Assembly (NCBI GenBank): GCA_038062615.1
Contig: JBBTWV010000067.1
Coordinates: 1 to 13,416, forward strand
Reading direction: 5' to 3'
Length of the DNA stretch: 13,416 bases
Source: JBBTWV01 sp038062615
Lineage (GTDB): Bacteria > Patescibacteriota > Gracilibacteria > UBA1369 > UM-FILTER-53-11
The notes under the pieces were generated by a model. That model ran no database searches. It was not told the DNA's origin and worked only from the letters and a program-made list of their open reading frames with translations. Position numbers and translations under genes: made by a program. Positions 1 to 6,399 of the stretch are shown piece after piece. The first letter of the stretch is position 1; every line of letters starts with the position of its first letter.

Positions 1-1
1 G

Positions 2-1645
2 CTAGCCTCCAGATGCCTTAAAATGAGTCCGAACCTCTGTATAGAAGGCCAACCATGATAGACGAATTTGCTCAATAGCATTGCTTTTACCGCTTACTGT
101 AATTGTTTTGTCCGTTTCTAAGCTAAGGTATTTTTCTTCTAACTGTTTGTACTCTTCATCAATCGGAACGAGCCACTTTTGGGCTTCCATAGTGAGTTTC
201 CTGTCTTTGACGATAAAGTTCGATCCAAAGCCTCGAAGTATCCTACGTTTTTCTTCAAAACTGCCTTCCTTAAAATGGTGGGCAGCATATGTGATGAAAT
301 CAAAAGTCCTTTCTGTAAGTTCTAGCCAGTTCTCCGCTCTTGCGTGAGTGTCTCCGAGTTCTTCTTTAAGTTTCGCAAGTCTGCTTTGCAGTTCTTTTTT
401 ACTTTTTAAATACTCCGCATCGTCAATCAGCTCTCGGTAGCGCATTTGGGTGAGGTTGTCGATTTCGCCCTGTATCTGCAAAACTCCCTTGGTCTGCATT
501 TCGTGAATTTTACTGCGTTGTTGGATTTCGGTGTCATTGTTTTTGTTCAGCATTTGCAACGCCCAATCTTTGAACTGCGGAATGATCGTATACCTATCCA
601 TTTCAACCTTAATCATTTTTGTAAGCTCCCTTTCCTCAATCGAGCCTTGCTTGCACTTGCCGTCTTTGTTGTGAGTGCAGTGGTAAAAAGTATATTCCTT
701 TCGCTCGCCTGTGCTTTTAAGTTGCTTGCTCTTAATTTCGGCTGTAACAAAACCTTTACACTCACCGCAGACCAAAAGGGGCTTGTAGCAAAAATCGTAG
801 TTTTTCGCTCTTGGACTGCCTTTATTCCCAAGCAGTCTTTGAACTCTGTCATATTCCGCGAGCGTAACCATCGGCTTGTGAGTTCCCATGCTCCAAGTGC
901 CGTCTTGCTGTTTTATGAGTCCTGCATAAAACTTGTTGGTAAACATTTTATAAATGCCGCTTCTGCTCATCGGCTTTCCTCCGAGTTTTTTGCTTTTTGG
1001 TGTGCTGTAGCCCCATTCCCCATTGAGTGTTTTTAATATCTGGGGTGGCGTATGAATCCCCGTAAGCATCAAATCCCAGCATTTTCGGAGTACAGGAAAA
1101 CGCTTCTTATCTTCCTTAATGATTGCCATACCCAGTAAGCTTTCGTGATCATTGATCCATCCTTGAGCGGTCTTGTTCGGTCTGATTCCCATTCGCAATT
1201 TCGTCCCGAGTCCGCGTTTAACGTCCTTGCTCAACTTCGATGATGAATACTGCGACTGCGAGAGTGCCATTTGAAGCATCATGATTCCTTCTGGCGAATT
1301 GTCGAAGTTATACGACCCGAACTTTAAATCTTTGATAACGCTGGTACGCACAAAGTATGTAATGGTGGCCGCGTCGATTTCGTTTCTTGAAAGCCTATCG
1401 GGATGCCACGCAATTATGCCATCCGCTTCACCCTTTTGGAGTCGCTCGATCATGCTTTGGAAGATCGGCCTTTCGTAGGGTTTAAATGCACTTTTGCTCT
1501 CCTCTAAAATTTCAACAATTTTAAGATTGGGGAAAATCGCGTGTGCTTTTTCTTTCTGCGAGCCGATAGAAAGCGCTTGCCGTTCTTCATCTTCCTGCGA
1601 CTTGCGAGTGTATAGGAAGTATTTGAGTTGTTTAGGAAGCTCCAT
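2..1645 (-). CDS. Large serine recombinase (site-specific integrase)
   Basis: A 547-aa serine recombinase that would cut and rejoin DNA at short att sites through a phosphoserine intermediate, probably to integrate or excise this element. The resolvase-type catalytic domain spans about residues 8-150: the nucleophile is Ser16 in YTRKS, and the downstream HPDRLSRN (81-88) is the conserved arginine region. The 'recombinase' DNA-binding domain follows (about 165-275). A zinc ribbon has Cys293, Cys296, Cys323 and Cys331. A Lys/Glu-rich predicted coiled coil lies at about 375-435, as in large serine integrases. The gene is complete: it ends in TAG at the left edge and starts at ATG 1645 with no obvious Shine-Dalgarno. 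It lies downstream of a tyrosine recombinase on the same strand, so the island has two unrelated integrases. The family call is secure; which recombinase moves this island is unknown. Confidence 0.95.
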   Translation of the reverse strand: MELPKQLKYFLYTRKSQEDEERQALSIGSQKEKAHAIFPNLKIVEILEESKSAFKPYERPIFQSMIERLQKGEADGIIAWHPDRLSRNEIDAATITYFVRTSVIKDLKFGSYNFDNSPEGIMMLQMALSQSQYSSSKLSKDVKRGLGTKLRMGIRPNKTAQGWINDHESLLGMAIIKEDKKRFPVLRKCWDLMLTGIHTPPQILKTLNGEWGYSTPKSKKLGGKPMSRSGIYKMFTNKFYAGLIKQQDGTWSMGTHKPMVTLAEYDRVQRLLGNKGSPRAKNYDFCYKPLLVCGECKGFVTAEIKSKQLKSTGERKEYTFYHCTHNKDGKCKQGSIEERELTKMIKVEMDRYTIIPQFKDWALQMLNKNNDTEIQQRSKIHEMQTKGVLQIQGEIDNLTQMRYRELIDDAEYLKSKKELQSRLAKLKEELGDTHARAENWLELTERTFDFITYAAHHFKEGSFEEKRRILRGFGSNFIVKDRKLTMEAQKWLVPIDEEYKQLEEKYLSLETDKTITVSGKSNAIEQIRLSWLAFYTEVRTHFKASGG

Positions 1646-1819
1646 AAGTTGATTGAGTTAGCAAATGCCCAAATAGGACGGTTCTGTAGAGTTCCAATTC
1701 AATCGCACAAGGCAATCAATTTGGGCAGAACCGCCCCTGATTGGGCGCAAGCCTAAACAACCTTGTACTGTGACGAATTGGAACTCTATACCGATTATAA
1801 ATCTTCACCGTAAAAACAT
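1646..1819. repeat. Dyad-rich intergenic region between the two recombinases
   Basis: This 174-nt gap has no ORF of note but unusually dense symmetry. A perfect 14-bp inverted repeat (TAGAGTTCCAATTC at 1687-1700, complement at 1775-1788) encloses nested 6-bp arms: 1707-1712 with 1761-1766, and 1713-1718 with 1738-1743. Further blocks pair in competing ways: GCCCAAAT 1667-1674 with ATTTGGGC 1719-1726, CGGTTCT 1679-1685 with AGAACCG 1727-1733, and GGGC 1723-1726 with GCCC 1733-1736. No clear T-run follows, so a plain intrinsic terminator is unlikely. It could be a recombination site for the adjacent serine recombinase, a structured mRNA leader, or a small RNA. The repeats are read directly; the role is inferred. 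Confidence 0.7.
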
Positions 1820-2941
1820 CTAGGGCGTTTTATTCTCACGCATGGCTTCGGCAATGACCTGTTTCATTTCTTCTTTGCTAAAGCTGAATTTCCCATCAAT
1901 CTCCTTATCACCAAATTTAATGTTTTTCACAATGTTGATCTGCCTCTCTTCTTCAATATGGCCATAACCATATGAGCCAAATGTAGTACCAGTATTCTCA
2001 TGGCCGAGATTTTGGCTGATGGCTTTCTTTTCCTCCTCGGTGAGTCTGGTTTTGGCAAATTCCTTAACGACCAAATGACGGAATGTATGAGGGTGGTAAT
2101 ACGGTACTTCCGCGTCAAGAAAACGTTTTTGAAAAATCTTTCGTGCCGAATTTGAACCCTGCCAGAAAATCGGTTCAACCTCGCCCGTGTTGTGGTAAGA
2201 AATGTTTTGCTCGCCGTTTTCAATCTTTGCCATTGGGAAGATCGGGTCTTTGGGTTTAAATCCCTTTTGTTTAAGATGCCTGTACCAGTCAAAAAAATAA
2301 TCAACCGCCTGCGAGTATGATATGGGGAAAAAGGTTGTTACTATGCGCTTTGAAAACTTGGTCTTAATACCCCAATTGGGGTTTTGATCAACTGTCATCG
2401 TTGATTCATCAAACGCCATCATAGGGAGGCTGTAGATCGCCGAAATTCTCGCACCAGTTAAAAGCGTGAAGCAGATCAACGCTCGATCTCTTCTATCTAC
2501 ATCATTTGTAATTTTGATAGTCTCAATGACTTTGATAACTTCCTCCATTGAAGGAATCACCCGTTTGTTTGGCTGGATAGCCATTCTGGTTTCTTTCTTT
2601 GAAAGCGATAAACGCTCAATATCAATCTGGTCGATCTTGGACTTATAGTGTGGCTGCATGGAAAGCCACTCAAAGAAGCCCTTGAGCCTCCGCAGGACGT
2701 TGTAGATGTACGTCAGGGAGAGAGGCTCATCTTTCCTATTCACGCGGCTCCTGATCCAAGTCATGAAAGTCCTCACCAGTTGTTTCCCGAAACTTGCAAA
2801 ATCTTTATTCTCGGTGCAATCCTGCCAAAGCAATATTGCCCGTTCCGAGGCATCAACGGAATCTTTTGAGAAGCCTTTTACTTCCTTGAGGTAGATGAAG
2901 AATTGTTTTTTCATGACCTCGTTTTGAAATGATTTTTCCAT
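1820..2941 (-). CDS. Tyrosine recombinase / phage-type integrase
   Basis: A 373-aa tyrosine recombinase that would catalyse strand exchange through a 3'-phosphotyrosine intermediate. The N-terminal part (about 5-105) looks like a SAM-like core-binding domain (KEVKGFSKDSV...). The catalytic domain runs from about 130 to 335. Visible active-site residues are Arg165 in TGARISAI, His285 and Arg288 in HPHTFRH, His314 in LGHENTG, and the probable nucleophile Tyr324 in FGSYGYGH; Tyr326 is an alternative. It is somewhat longer than XerC/XerD (about 300 aa) because of an insertion around 200-265 and a C-terminal tail of about 40 residues, more like element-borne integrases than housekeeping Xer. The ATG at 2941 has no clear ribosome binding site. 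Upstream on the same strand is a small HTH/zinc-ribbon protein that could be its accessory factor. Confidence 0.95.
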   Translation of the reverse strand: MEKSFQNEVMKKQFFIYLKEVKGFSKDSVDASERAILLWQDCTENKDFASFGKQLVRTFMTWIRSRVNRKDEPLSLTYIYNVLRRLKGFFEWLSMQPHYKSKIDQIDIERLSLSKKETRMAIQPNKRVIPSMEEVIKVIETIKITNDVDRRDRALICFTLLTGARISAIYSLPMMAFDESTMTVDQNPNWGIKTKFSKRIVTTFFPISYSQAVDYFFDWYRHLKQKGFKPKDPIFPMAKIENGEQNISYHNTGEVEPIFWQGSNSARKIFQKRFLDAEVPYYHPHTFRHLVVKEFAKTRLTEEEKKAISQNLGHENTGTTFGSYGYGHIEEERQINIVKNIKFGDKEIDGKFSFSKEEMKQVIAEAMRENKTP

Positions 2942-3025
2942 AGGTAAGTTTGTTGAATGGATAAAGGTATAAATTGGGACATTTAGACGTTGCGAAATAA
3001 AATCAGCTAATTCTTTCGGTTTCCC

Positions 3026-3403
3026 TCAAAGAAATCTGGCTACGGAACCATCACACTCTTTACATTTCGCAGAGATCATTTCCTGATCCCTATTGTTTAA
3101 ACCGATGCTTTTACCTGTTTTTTCGGTCTGTTCCGATCCGCGCATTGCGAGTACCGCCTTGCGACACCGTAGGCAATAAAACTCATTCCAGTTGAGTTTG
3201 ACCTGTTTAGCTTCTCGTTTTGCGAGCAGGAATGATTTAAGGTCGTAACCCATCACAAGCCTCGGGGAATTGGCAGGGTCGAGGAGTTCCAAGCCCTCTT
3301 TAAACCAGCGAGATATGGTTTTTCTGCCTACGTCGAGCAGAGTGCTTATTTCCTGTGCGGTGTAGGCGGTTTTGCGTCTAATTTTTGATAGGTTGTACTG
3401 CAT
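3026..3403 (-). CDS. Small HTH plus zinc-ribbon DNA-binding protein
   Basis: A 125-aa protein with two apparent nucleic-acid-binding parts. Residues about 13-62 read as a MerR/excisionase-like helix-turn-helix (TAQEISTLLDVGRKTISRWF, then a PRLV wing and GYDLKSFLLA). Residues 74-120 carry a Cys4 ribbon: Cys77, Cys80, Cys114 and Cys117, in YCLRCRKAV and AKCKECDG. It lies directly upstream of the tyrosine recombinase, which fits a recombination directionality factor or a repressor of the integrase; this role is inferred from position only. An AAAGG sits 6 nt before the ATG, one of the few plausible Shine-Dalgarno matches here. Its 5' end overlaps the preceding gene by 58 nt in another frame, suggesting translational coupling. 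It ends in TGA. Confidence 0.8.
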   Translation of the reverse strand: MQYNLSKIRRKTAYTAQEISTLLDVGRKTISRWFKEGLELLDPANSPRLVMGYDLKSFLLAKREAKQVKLNWNEFYCLRCRKAVLAMRGSEQTEKTGKSIGLNNRDQEMISAKCKECDGSVARFL

Positions 3404-3603
3404 GGGTTGCCTTTGTTAAGGTCTAAAATTGAAGGCTGTGATGTTGCATCTGGCTTCGGCTTTGGAATCGGCCTGTATAAAACTTTCATCATCTCGAGCA
3501 AGTGGGTCGCCTTTTCGCCTGCTTCTTCGTCGCTCAACTCCAATTGAAAGTGCTCTTTCCAAAGCCGTTGAAAGCTCTTGATGTCTTCTGGTTCTATCTT
3601 CAT
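3346..3603 (-). CDS. Short conserved-looking protein of unknown function
   Basis: An 85-aa protein whose first ~45 residues form a compact helical unit (IKSFQRLWKEHFQLELSDEE, then AGEKATHLLEMMKVLYRP). From recall, this resembles a short family often seen beside integrases and HTH genes in CPR genomes. I know no biochemical function for it. The rest is Pro/Lys-rich and low complexity, and its last ~19 codons lie inside the 5' end of the next gene. Its ATG overlaps the stop of the upstream DUF5659-like gene (ATGA at 3600-3603), typical of coupled translation. This overlap, with similar overlaps on both sides, is the main evidence that it is a real gene. It has no catalytic motif, membrane segment or signal peptide. 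Confidence 0.65.
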   Translation of the reverse strand: MKIEPEDIKSFQRLWKEHFQLELSDEEAGEKATHLLEMMKVLYRPIPKPKPDATSQPSILDLNKGNPCSTTYQKLDAKPPTPHRK

Positions 3604-3845
3604 CGCAGCTTGTCGTTAGTTGCTACAATGATGGATTTGTATTTCCCCAGAAGAGTCCTTGCATTAAGCAATAACTCGTCATTCCAATAGAGTTCGATCA
3701 CACGCCTCAGTGATTCGCCTCCGTAGAATATAAAGTGCGCTTTGCCATCGGGCATGTAACGACGGCTTTGCAGCTTGAAACCTTTTATGAGCAAGGCACT
3801 TGCCAACGCTGTATCGTGAGTAACGAAAGGAAGAGATTGAGACAT
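3600..3845 (-). CDS. DUF5659-like small protein
   Basis: An 81-aa protein resembling the DUF5659 family: an N-terminal helix (HDTALASALLIKGFKL), a beta hairpin ending in a hydrophobic strand (HFIFYG), and a helix with the YWNDELLLNARTLLGKYK pattern. Family members are small, of unknown function, and often encoded near integrases in CPR and phage-like elements; I cannot run a profile search, so the assignment is by eye. It is the first gene of a three-gene cluster, and its TGA stop overlaps the next gene's ATG. Upstream is a 157-nt gap with a 12-bp palindrome that could contain its control region. No Shine-Dalgarno is visible before the ATG at 3845. Confidence 0.7.
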   Translation of the reverse strand: MSQSLPFVTHDTALASALLIKGFKLQSRRYMPDGKAHFIFYGGESLRRVIELYWNDELLLNARTLLGKYKSIIVATNDKLR

Positions 3846-4002
3846 AGATTTAGGGTTAGGGATTTAAGTAAATCCCAATGCGGCATTGGTTTTGTCGTGA
3901 ATCTCTCCACGGCAAAAATCGTAAGCTTACGGTGCACAGCCTACGTGGGTATGTTCCTAAAGTCGGTCTTGGTTTAGTCTCAAAAGTCCCGAAAAAGTCT
4001 CA
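3846..4002. promoter_or_regulatory. Intergenic region with a 12-bp perfect palindrome
   Basis: This 157-nt non-coding stretch separates the small-gene cluster from the upstream 317-aa gene on the same strand. It holds a perfect palindrome, CGTAAGCTTACG at 3920-3931, about 75 nt upstream of the DUF5659-like start. That position suits an operator for one of the nearby HTH proteins, but a single 12-bp palindrome could arise by chance and no convincing -35/-10 pair was found beside it. No terminator-like hairpin with a T-run was seen after the 317-aa gene, so readthrough is possible. Confidence 0.3.
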
Positions 4003-4956
4003 CTATGCAGGATTCTTCATTATGTAGGCATTTTTGCCTTCTAAATCCTTGGTGCGCTTGAAAATCTCGTCGATCAACGCAGGTTTTTTTGATTCTTTTT
4101 TTACCTTGTTTTTCTGCTTATGTGAAAGCTTTGAGGCATCGTCCTCATACTCTTTCCCCGTTTTTTGATAAATGTGCCTTTGGGTTCTTTGATGGGAAAC
4201 GGGTTCATTAAAATTTCCCCATAGGAGTTCTACGAAGTGATACTCCGCCGTTGATGGTGTAATACTCGCAATCGTTTCTCCGTTTGCAATCAAATCCCCA
4301 TTTTTATGAAATACGACACTTCTGAAGCCGCTCACTAGGTATTCACCAAAATGTCTTCCATCAAAAATGAGTTGCTCCTTTTCTAAGCCCGTAATCTCAT
4401 TTACGGGGATATTAACCAGCTCATGGTCTGATGGAATAGAAAATACAGCTTCATGATTTGTGAAAAGGATATACCGCCTCATTTGGCTTGGCTGTTTTTG
4501 AACGAAAGCCAATGCCTCACTAATTTTTTTGCCTTGGTAGTAGTAACAACTGTGCCGCATACCGTCTTGAGTGATGCCCCCAATTTGCCACATATTCGGT
4601 ACTACAAGTTTCTCAACACGATCATCAATCCCAAGTTGAAGAGCCATTTTTTGCAAGAAAGTTTCTACGTCGAAATGCCACGTCTCTACTGCTTGAGGAT
4701 TAAGATAATTGCGTGAGGTGTCCGAAGTCGAGCAGACACAATAAAGTTTACCGTTTTCTATCAGCACATCTAAAAAATGGGTATCGTCGCAACTCGGACA
4801 TGGGATTTCTTTTAAGTCGTCCCCTCGTTTTAGAAATCCTAAATCCTTGAGCAATTTTATCTCAGAACCTTTGAGAAAGCTCTGTAGTTGGCTTTCTTGA
4901 AAGTAATCTGGGTAGTGATGTATGGCCTCGATAAAACGAGCAAATGATTTTTCCAT
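4003..4956 (-). CDS. Cys4-motif protein with an OmpR-like winged helix, unknown function
   Basis: An approximately 317-aa protein I do not recognise as a named family. Near the N-terminus, Cys53, Cys56, Cys73 and Cys75 (PCPSCDD, YCVCS) form a likely zinc finger after a helical segment. The middle (about 85-205) is of unknown fold. From about 212 the sequence follows the OmpR/PhoB winged-helix plan: strands around KNGDLIANGETIA, then SITPSTAEYHFVELLWGNF, then the turn and recognition region EPVSHQRTQRHIY, and a basic C-terminal stretch at about 276-305. No receiver domain is present. It is therefore probably a DNA-binding protein. It is 1 nt downstream of the 383-aa gene and surely cotranscribed with it, so it may regulate or target that protein. 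The winged-helix call is a by-eye inference. Confidence 0.85.
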   Translation of the reverse strand: MEKSFARFIEAIHHYPDYFQESQLQSFLKGSEIKLLKDLGFLKRGDDLKEIPCPSCDDTHFLDVLIENGKLYCVCSTSDTSRNYLNPQAVETWHFDVETFLQKMALQLGIDDRVEKLVVPNMWQIGGITQDGMRHSCYYYQGKKISEALAFVQKQPSQMRRYILFTNHEAVFSIPSDHELVNIPVNEITGLEKEQLIFDGRHFGEYLVSGFRSVVFHKNGDLIANGETIASITPSTAEYHFVELLWGNFNEPVSHQRTQRHIYQKTGKEYEDDASKLSHKQKNKVKKESKKPALIDEIFKRTKDLEGKNAYIMKNPA

Positions 4957-4957
4957 C

Positions 4958-6109
4958 TTAAAATAAATCTAGCCCCCACCGCCTCAATAATTGGTACACG
5001 ATGATGTCAATTTCGCGCTCTTTCAAATCGCAGATATTGGGGTATGTAATGGCCGTAGTAACCTTCCTTTTTCTTCCTTTGCCTTGGCTTTTGAAGACGA
5101 CTTTAATTTTGAACTGGGTAATTCTGTAGTCGAGCAAATCAATATTCATAGCTTTCAGGCTCTCGATGATGGGCTCCGTGCCCGATCTGCTCGTGTTTCC
5201 AATATCAATGATGAGGGACGTTTTTGTTGAATTGTGAATAAGACGCAGCCCCTTCAAAGTTACGCTCTCCACAAAGTCTGTAGCTTGAGTGGGGAAATAC
5301 AGCGCGTTGATATTTCGGACGCGCTCAAAATCATAACGGACATTGTTAGTGATGGCTGGCTCTTCTTTAAGCATGAGCCTGATAAACGCCGCTTGGAGTT
5401 CCTGTATTTTCTTGGCTCCTCCATGGGCTTTAACTTCTAAAAGCTGTTCCTTGGGAACATACAGAAAGTACGCCATAAAAACGGGCTTTCTCGGGGTTTT
5501 CGGGTTTAAATTTCCTTTTTTAAAACTCATGTCGTTGGTAAAGGCATCTTCTACATAGGCGGTAAAAATAATTCTCTCCGTTTTTCTGAGGTACTTTACT
5601 TTTAAGTTTTTGCCTTTGTATTCCTTGCCATAGAGCGCCTTTAATCCATTTTCAAAATCAGCGACATTCACTAGAATTTTATCAATGTCTTTCGATGCCG
5701 CCTTTTCGGAACGCCATCCTTGCATATTTTCTATGCCGTATTCATCGTAAGTTTCGCAAAAAAGCTCATAAAAATTGAGGTAGAAATACATCGCGCGTTC
5801 TTTGGAATTTCTAAGTTTTTGATAGTCCTCCTCGTTGATATTAAAGCCTTGCTCTACGGCTCTATTGAGAATGTAATCACAGCCGTTCCCCGTGCCGATC
5901 TCGTCAATATCACACGTATCAAGCCAAAAAGCTGCCCGCTTGTCTTCTGATTCTTGCTCAAGCATTTTCATAAATTCTTCGGCTACCTGTTCGCCCGCTT
6001 CTTTTTCTTTGGTTTTAAAATCAATGCCGTGATGCTTTGCATAGCGGCTCAATAAATCGGGGCTGATTTTCATTAAAAAATGGAGTGGGTCAAAACTTGC
6101 AGTAGCCAT
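4958..6109 (-). CDS. Unrecognised 383-aa protein, first gene of a two-gene unit
   Basis: A 383-aa soluble protein whose family I do not recognise. The N-terminal ~150 residues are acidic and helical (MKISPDLLSRYAKHHGI; a Cys/Asp/Glu-rich FWLDTCDIDEIGTGNGCDY at about 61-79). The middle (about 150-250) alternates beta strands and helix, including PVFMAYFLYVPKEQLLEVKA, then GGAKKIQELQAAFIRLML. The C-terminal half (about 255-383) is also mixed, with IIDIGNTSRSG at 300-310 and a basic patch SQGKGRKRKV at 341-350. There is no membrane segment, signal peptide or standard catalytic motif. It leads the minus-strand transcript from the divergent control region at 6110-6191 and is followed after 1 nt by the Cys4/winged-helix gene. 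Location opposite an R-M operon allows a defence, anti-defence or element-maintenance role, but no function can be assigned. Confidence 0.85.
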   Translation of the reverse strand: MATASFDPLHFLMKISPDLLSRYAKHHGIDFKTKEKEAGEQVAEEFMKMLEQESEDKRAAFWLDTCDIDEIGTGNGCDYILNRAVEQGFNINEEDYQKLRNSKERAMYFYLNFYELFCETYDEYGIENMQGWRSEKAASKDIDKILVNVADFENGLKALYGKEYKGKNLKVKYLRKTERIIFTAYVEDAFTNDMSFKKGNLNPKTPRKPVFMAYFLYVPKEQLLEVKAHGGAKKIQELQAAFIRLMLKEEPAITNNVRYDFERVRNINALYFPTQATDFVESVTLKGLRLIHNSTKTSLIIDIGNTSRSGTEPIIESLKAMNIDLLDYRITQFKIKVVFKSQGKGRKRKVTTAITYPNICDLKEREIDIIVYQLLRRWGLDLF

Positions 6110-6145
6110 AATTTTTGTGTTTGTATGCGTTAAAAAATAAGAGTT

Positions 6146-6173
6146 ATTGTATATTAAAAGTAACTTATGTTAA
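6146..6173 (-). promoter_or_regulatory. Predicted sigma-70-type promoter for the 383/317-aa operon
   Basis: Read on the minus strand, TTAACA (6168-6173, five of six matches to TTGACA) is followed after 16 nt by TACAAT (6146-6151, close to TATAAT). Transcription would start near 6139, giving a leader of about 30 nt before the ATG at 6109. The flanks are very AT-rich, which weakens any single prediction. The -35 lies inside the 7-3-7 dyad described separately, so a bound regulator would block polymerase. Confidence 0.5.
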
Positions 6174-6177
6174 GTTA
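6161..6177. promoter_or_regulatory. 7-3-7 perfect dyad, probable operator
   Basis: TAACTTA-TGT-TAAGTTA is a perfect inverted repeat of two 7-bp arms with a 3-bp spacer. It is in the short divergent region between the 383-aa gene and the small HTH gene, overlaps the predicted minus-strand -35, and ends 14 nt before the HTH start codon. This is the placement of an autoregulatory operator controlling both directions. The likely ligand is the 61-aa HTH protein encoded next to it, but the 317-aa winged-helix protein is an alternative. Confidence 0.5.
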
Positions 6178-6191
6178 AAACACAATACACC

Positions 6192-6377
6192 ATGACAAAT
6201 CAAGAACTCCCCGAAATTTTGACCATGAAGCAGGCTTGCGAGTTTCTAAACTGCCATTCCAACACGTTGCGTAACTGGGAGAAAGACGGAATCCTTGAAT
6301 GTATCCGCTTTGGTAAGCGCGGAGATAGACGATTTAAAAAGGAGACTGTTTTAAGCCTTATAGAAAAGAAAAATTAA
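6192..6377 (+). CDS. MerR/excisionase-type small HTH protein
   Basis: A 61-aa protein that is almost entirely one winged helix-turn-helix of the excisionase/HTH_17 type. It has LTMKQACEFLNCHSNTLRNW as the two helices, then a turn, then the basic wing GKRGDRRFKK at about 41-50 and a final helix ETVLSLIEKK. It lacks the long dimerisation helix and effector domain of full MerR regulators. It is the first gene of the plus-strand operon, 22 nt before the DUF4268 gene and immediately beside the 7-3-7 dyad. It could be a controller of the restriction operon, an autorepressor of the divergent promoters, or an excisionase for the island's tyrosine recombinase. Canonical R-M controller proteins are Xre-type, so a MerR-type controller would be uncommon. 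No Shine-Dalgarno precedes the ATG. Confidence 0.85.
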   Translation: MTNQELPEILTMKQACEFLNCHSNTLRNWEKDGILECIRFGKRGDRRFKKETVLSLIEKKN

Positions 6378-6399
6378 GTGGAATTTATTCATATTTGCC

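Noticed and set aside
81..1036. Plus-strand ORFs opposite the serine recombinase
   Set aside because: They are antisense to a complete gene with all catalytic motifs and show no family-like pattern; they are frame shadows.
2466..2894. Plus-strand ORFs opposite the tyrosine recombinase
   Set aside because: Short and overlapping, antisense to a gene with an intact R-HxxR-H-Y active site.
3026..6109. Alternative genetic code (TGA as glycine, as in Gracilibacteria)
   Set aside because: TGA ends several genes at sensible positions, including one inside an ATGA start-stop overlap, so the standard bacterial code applies.
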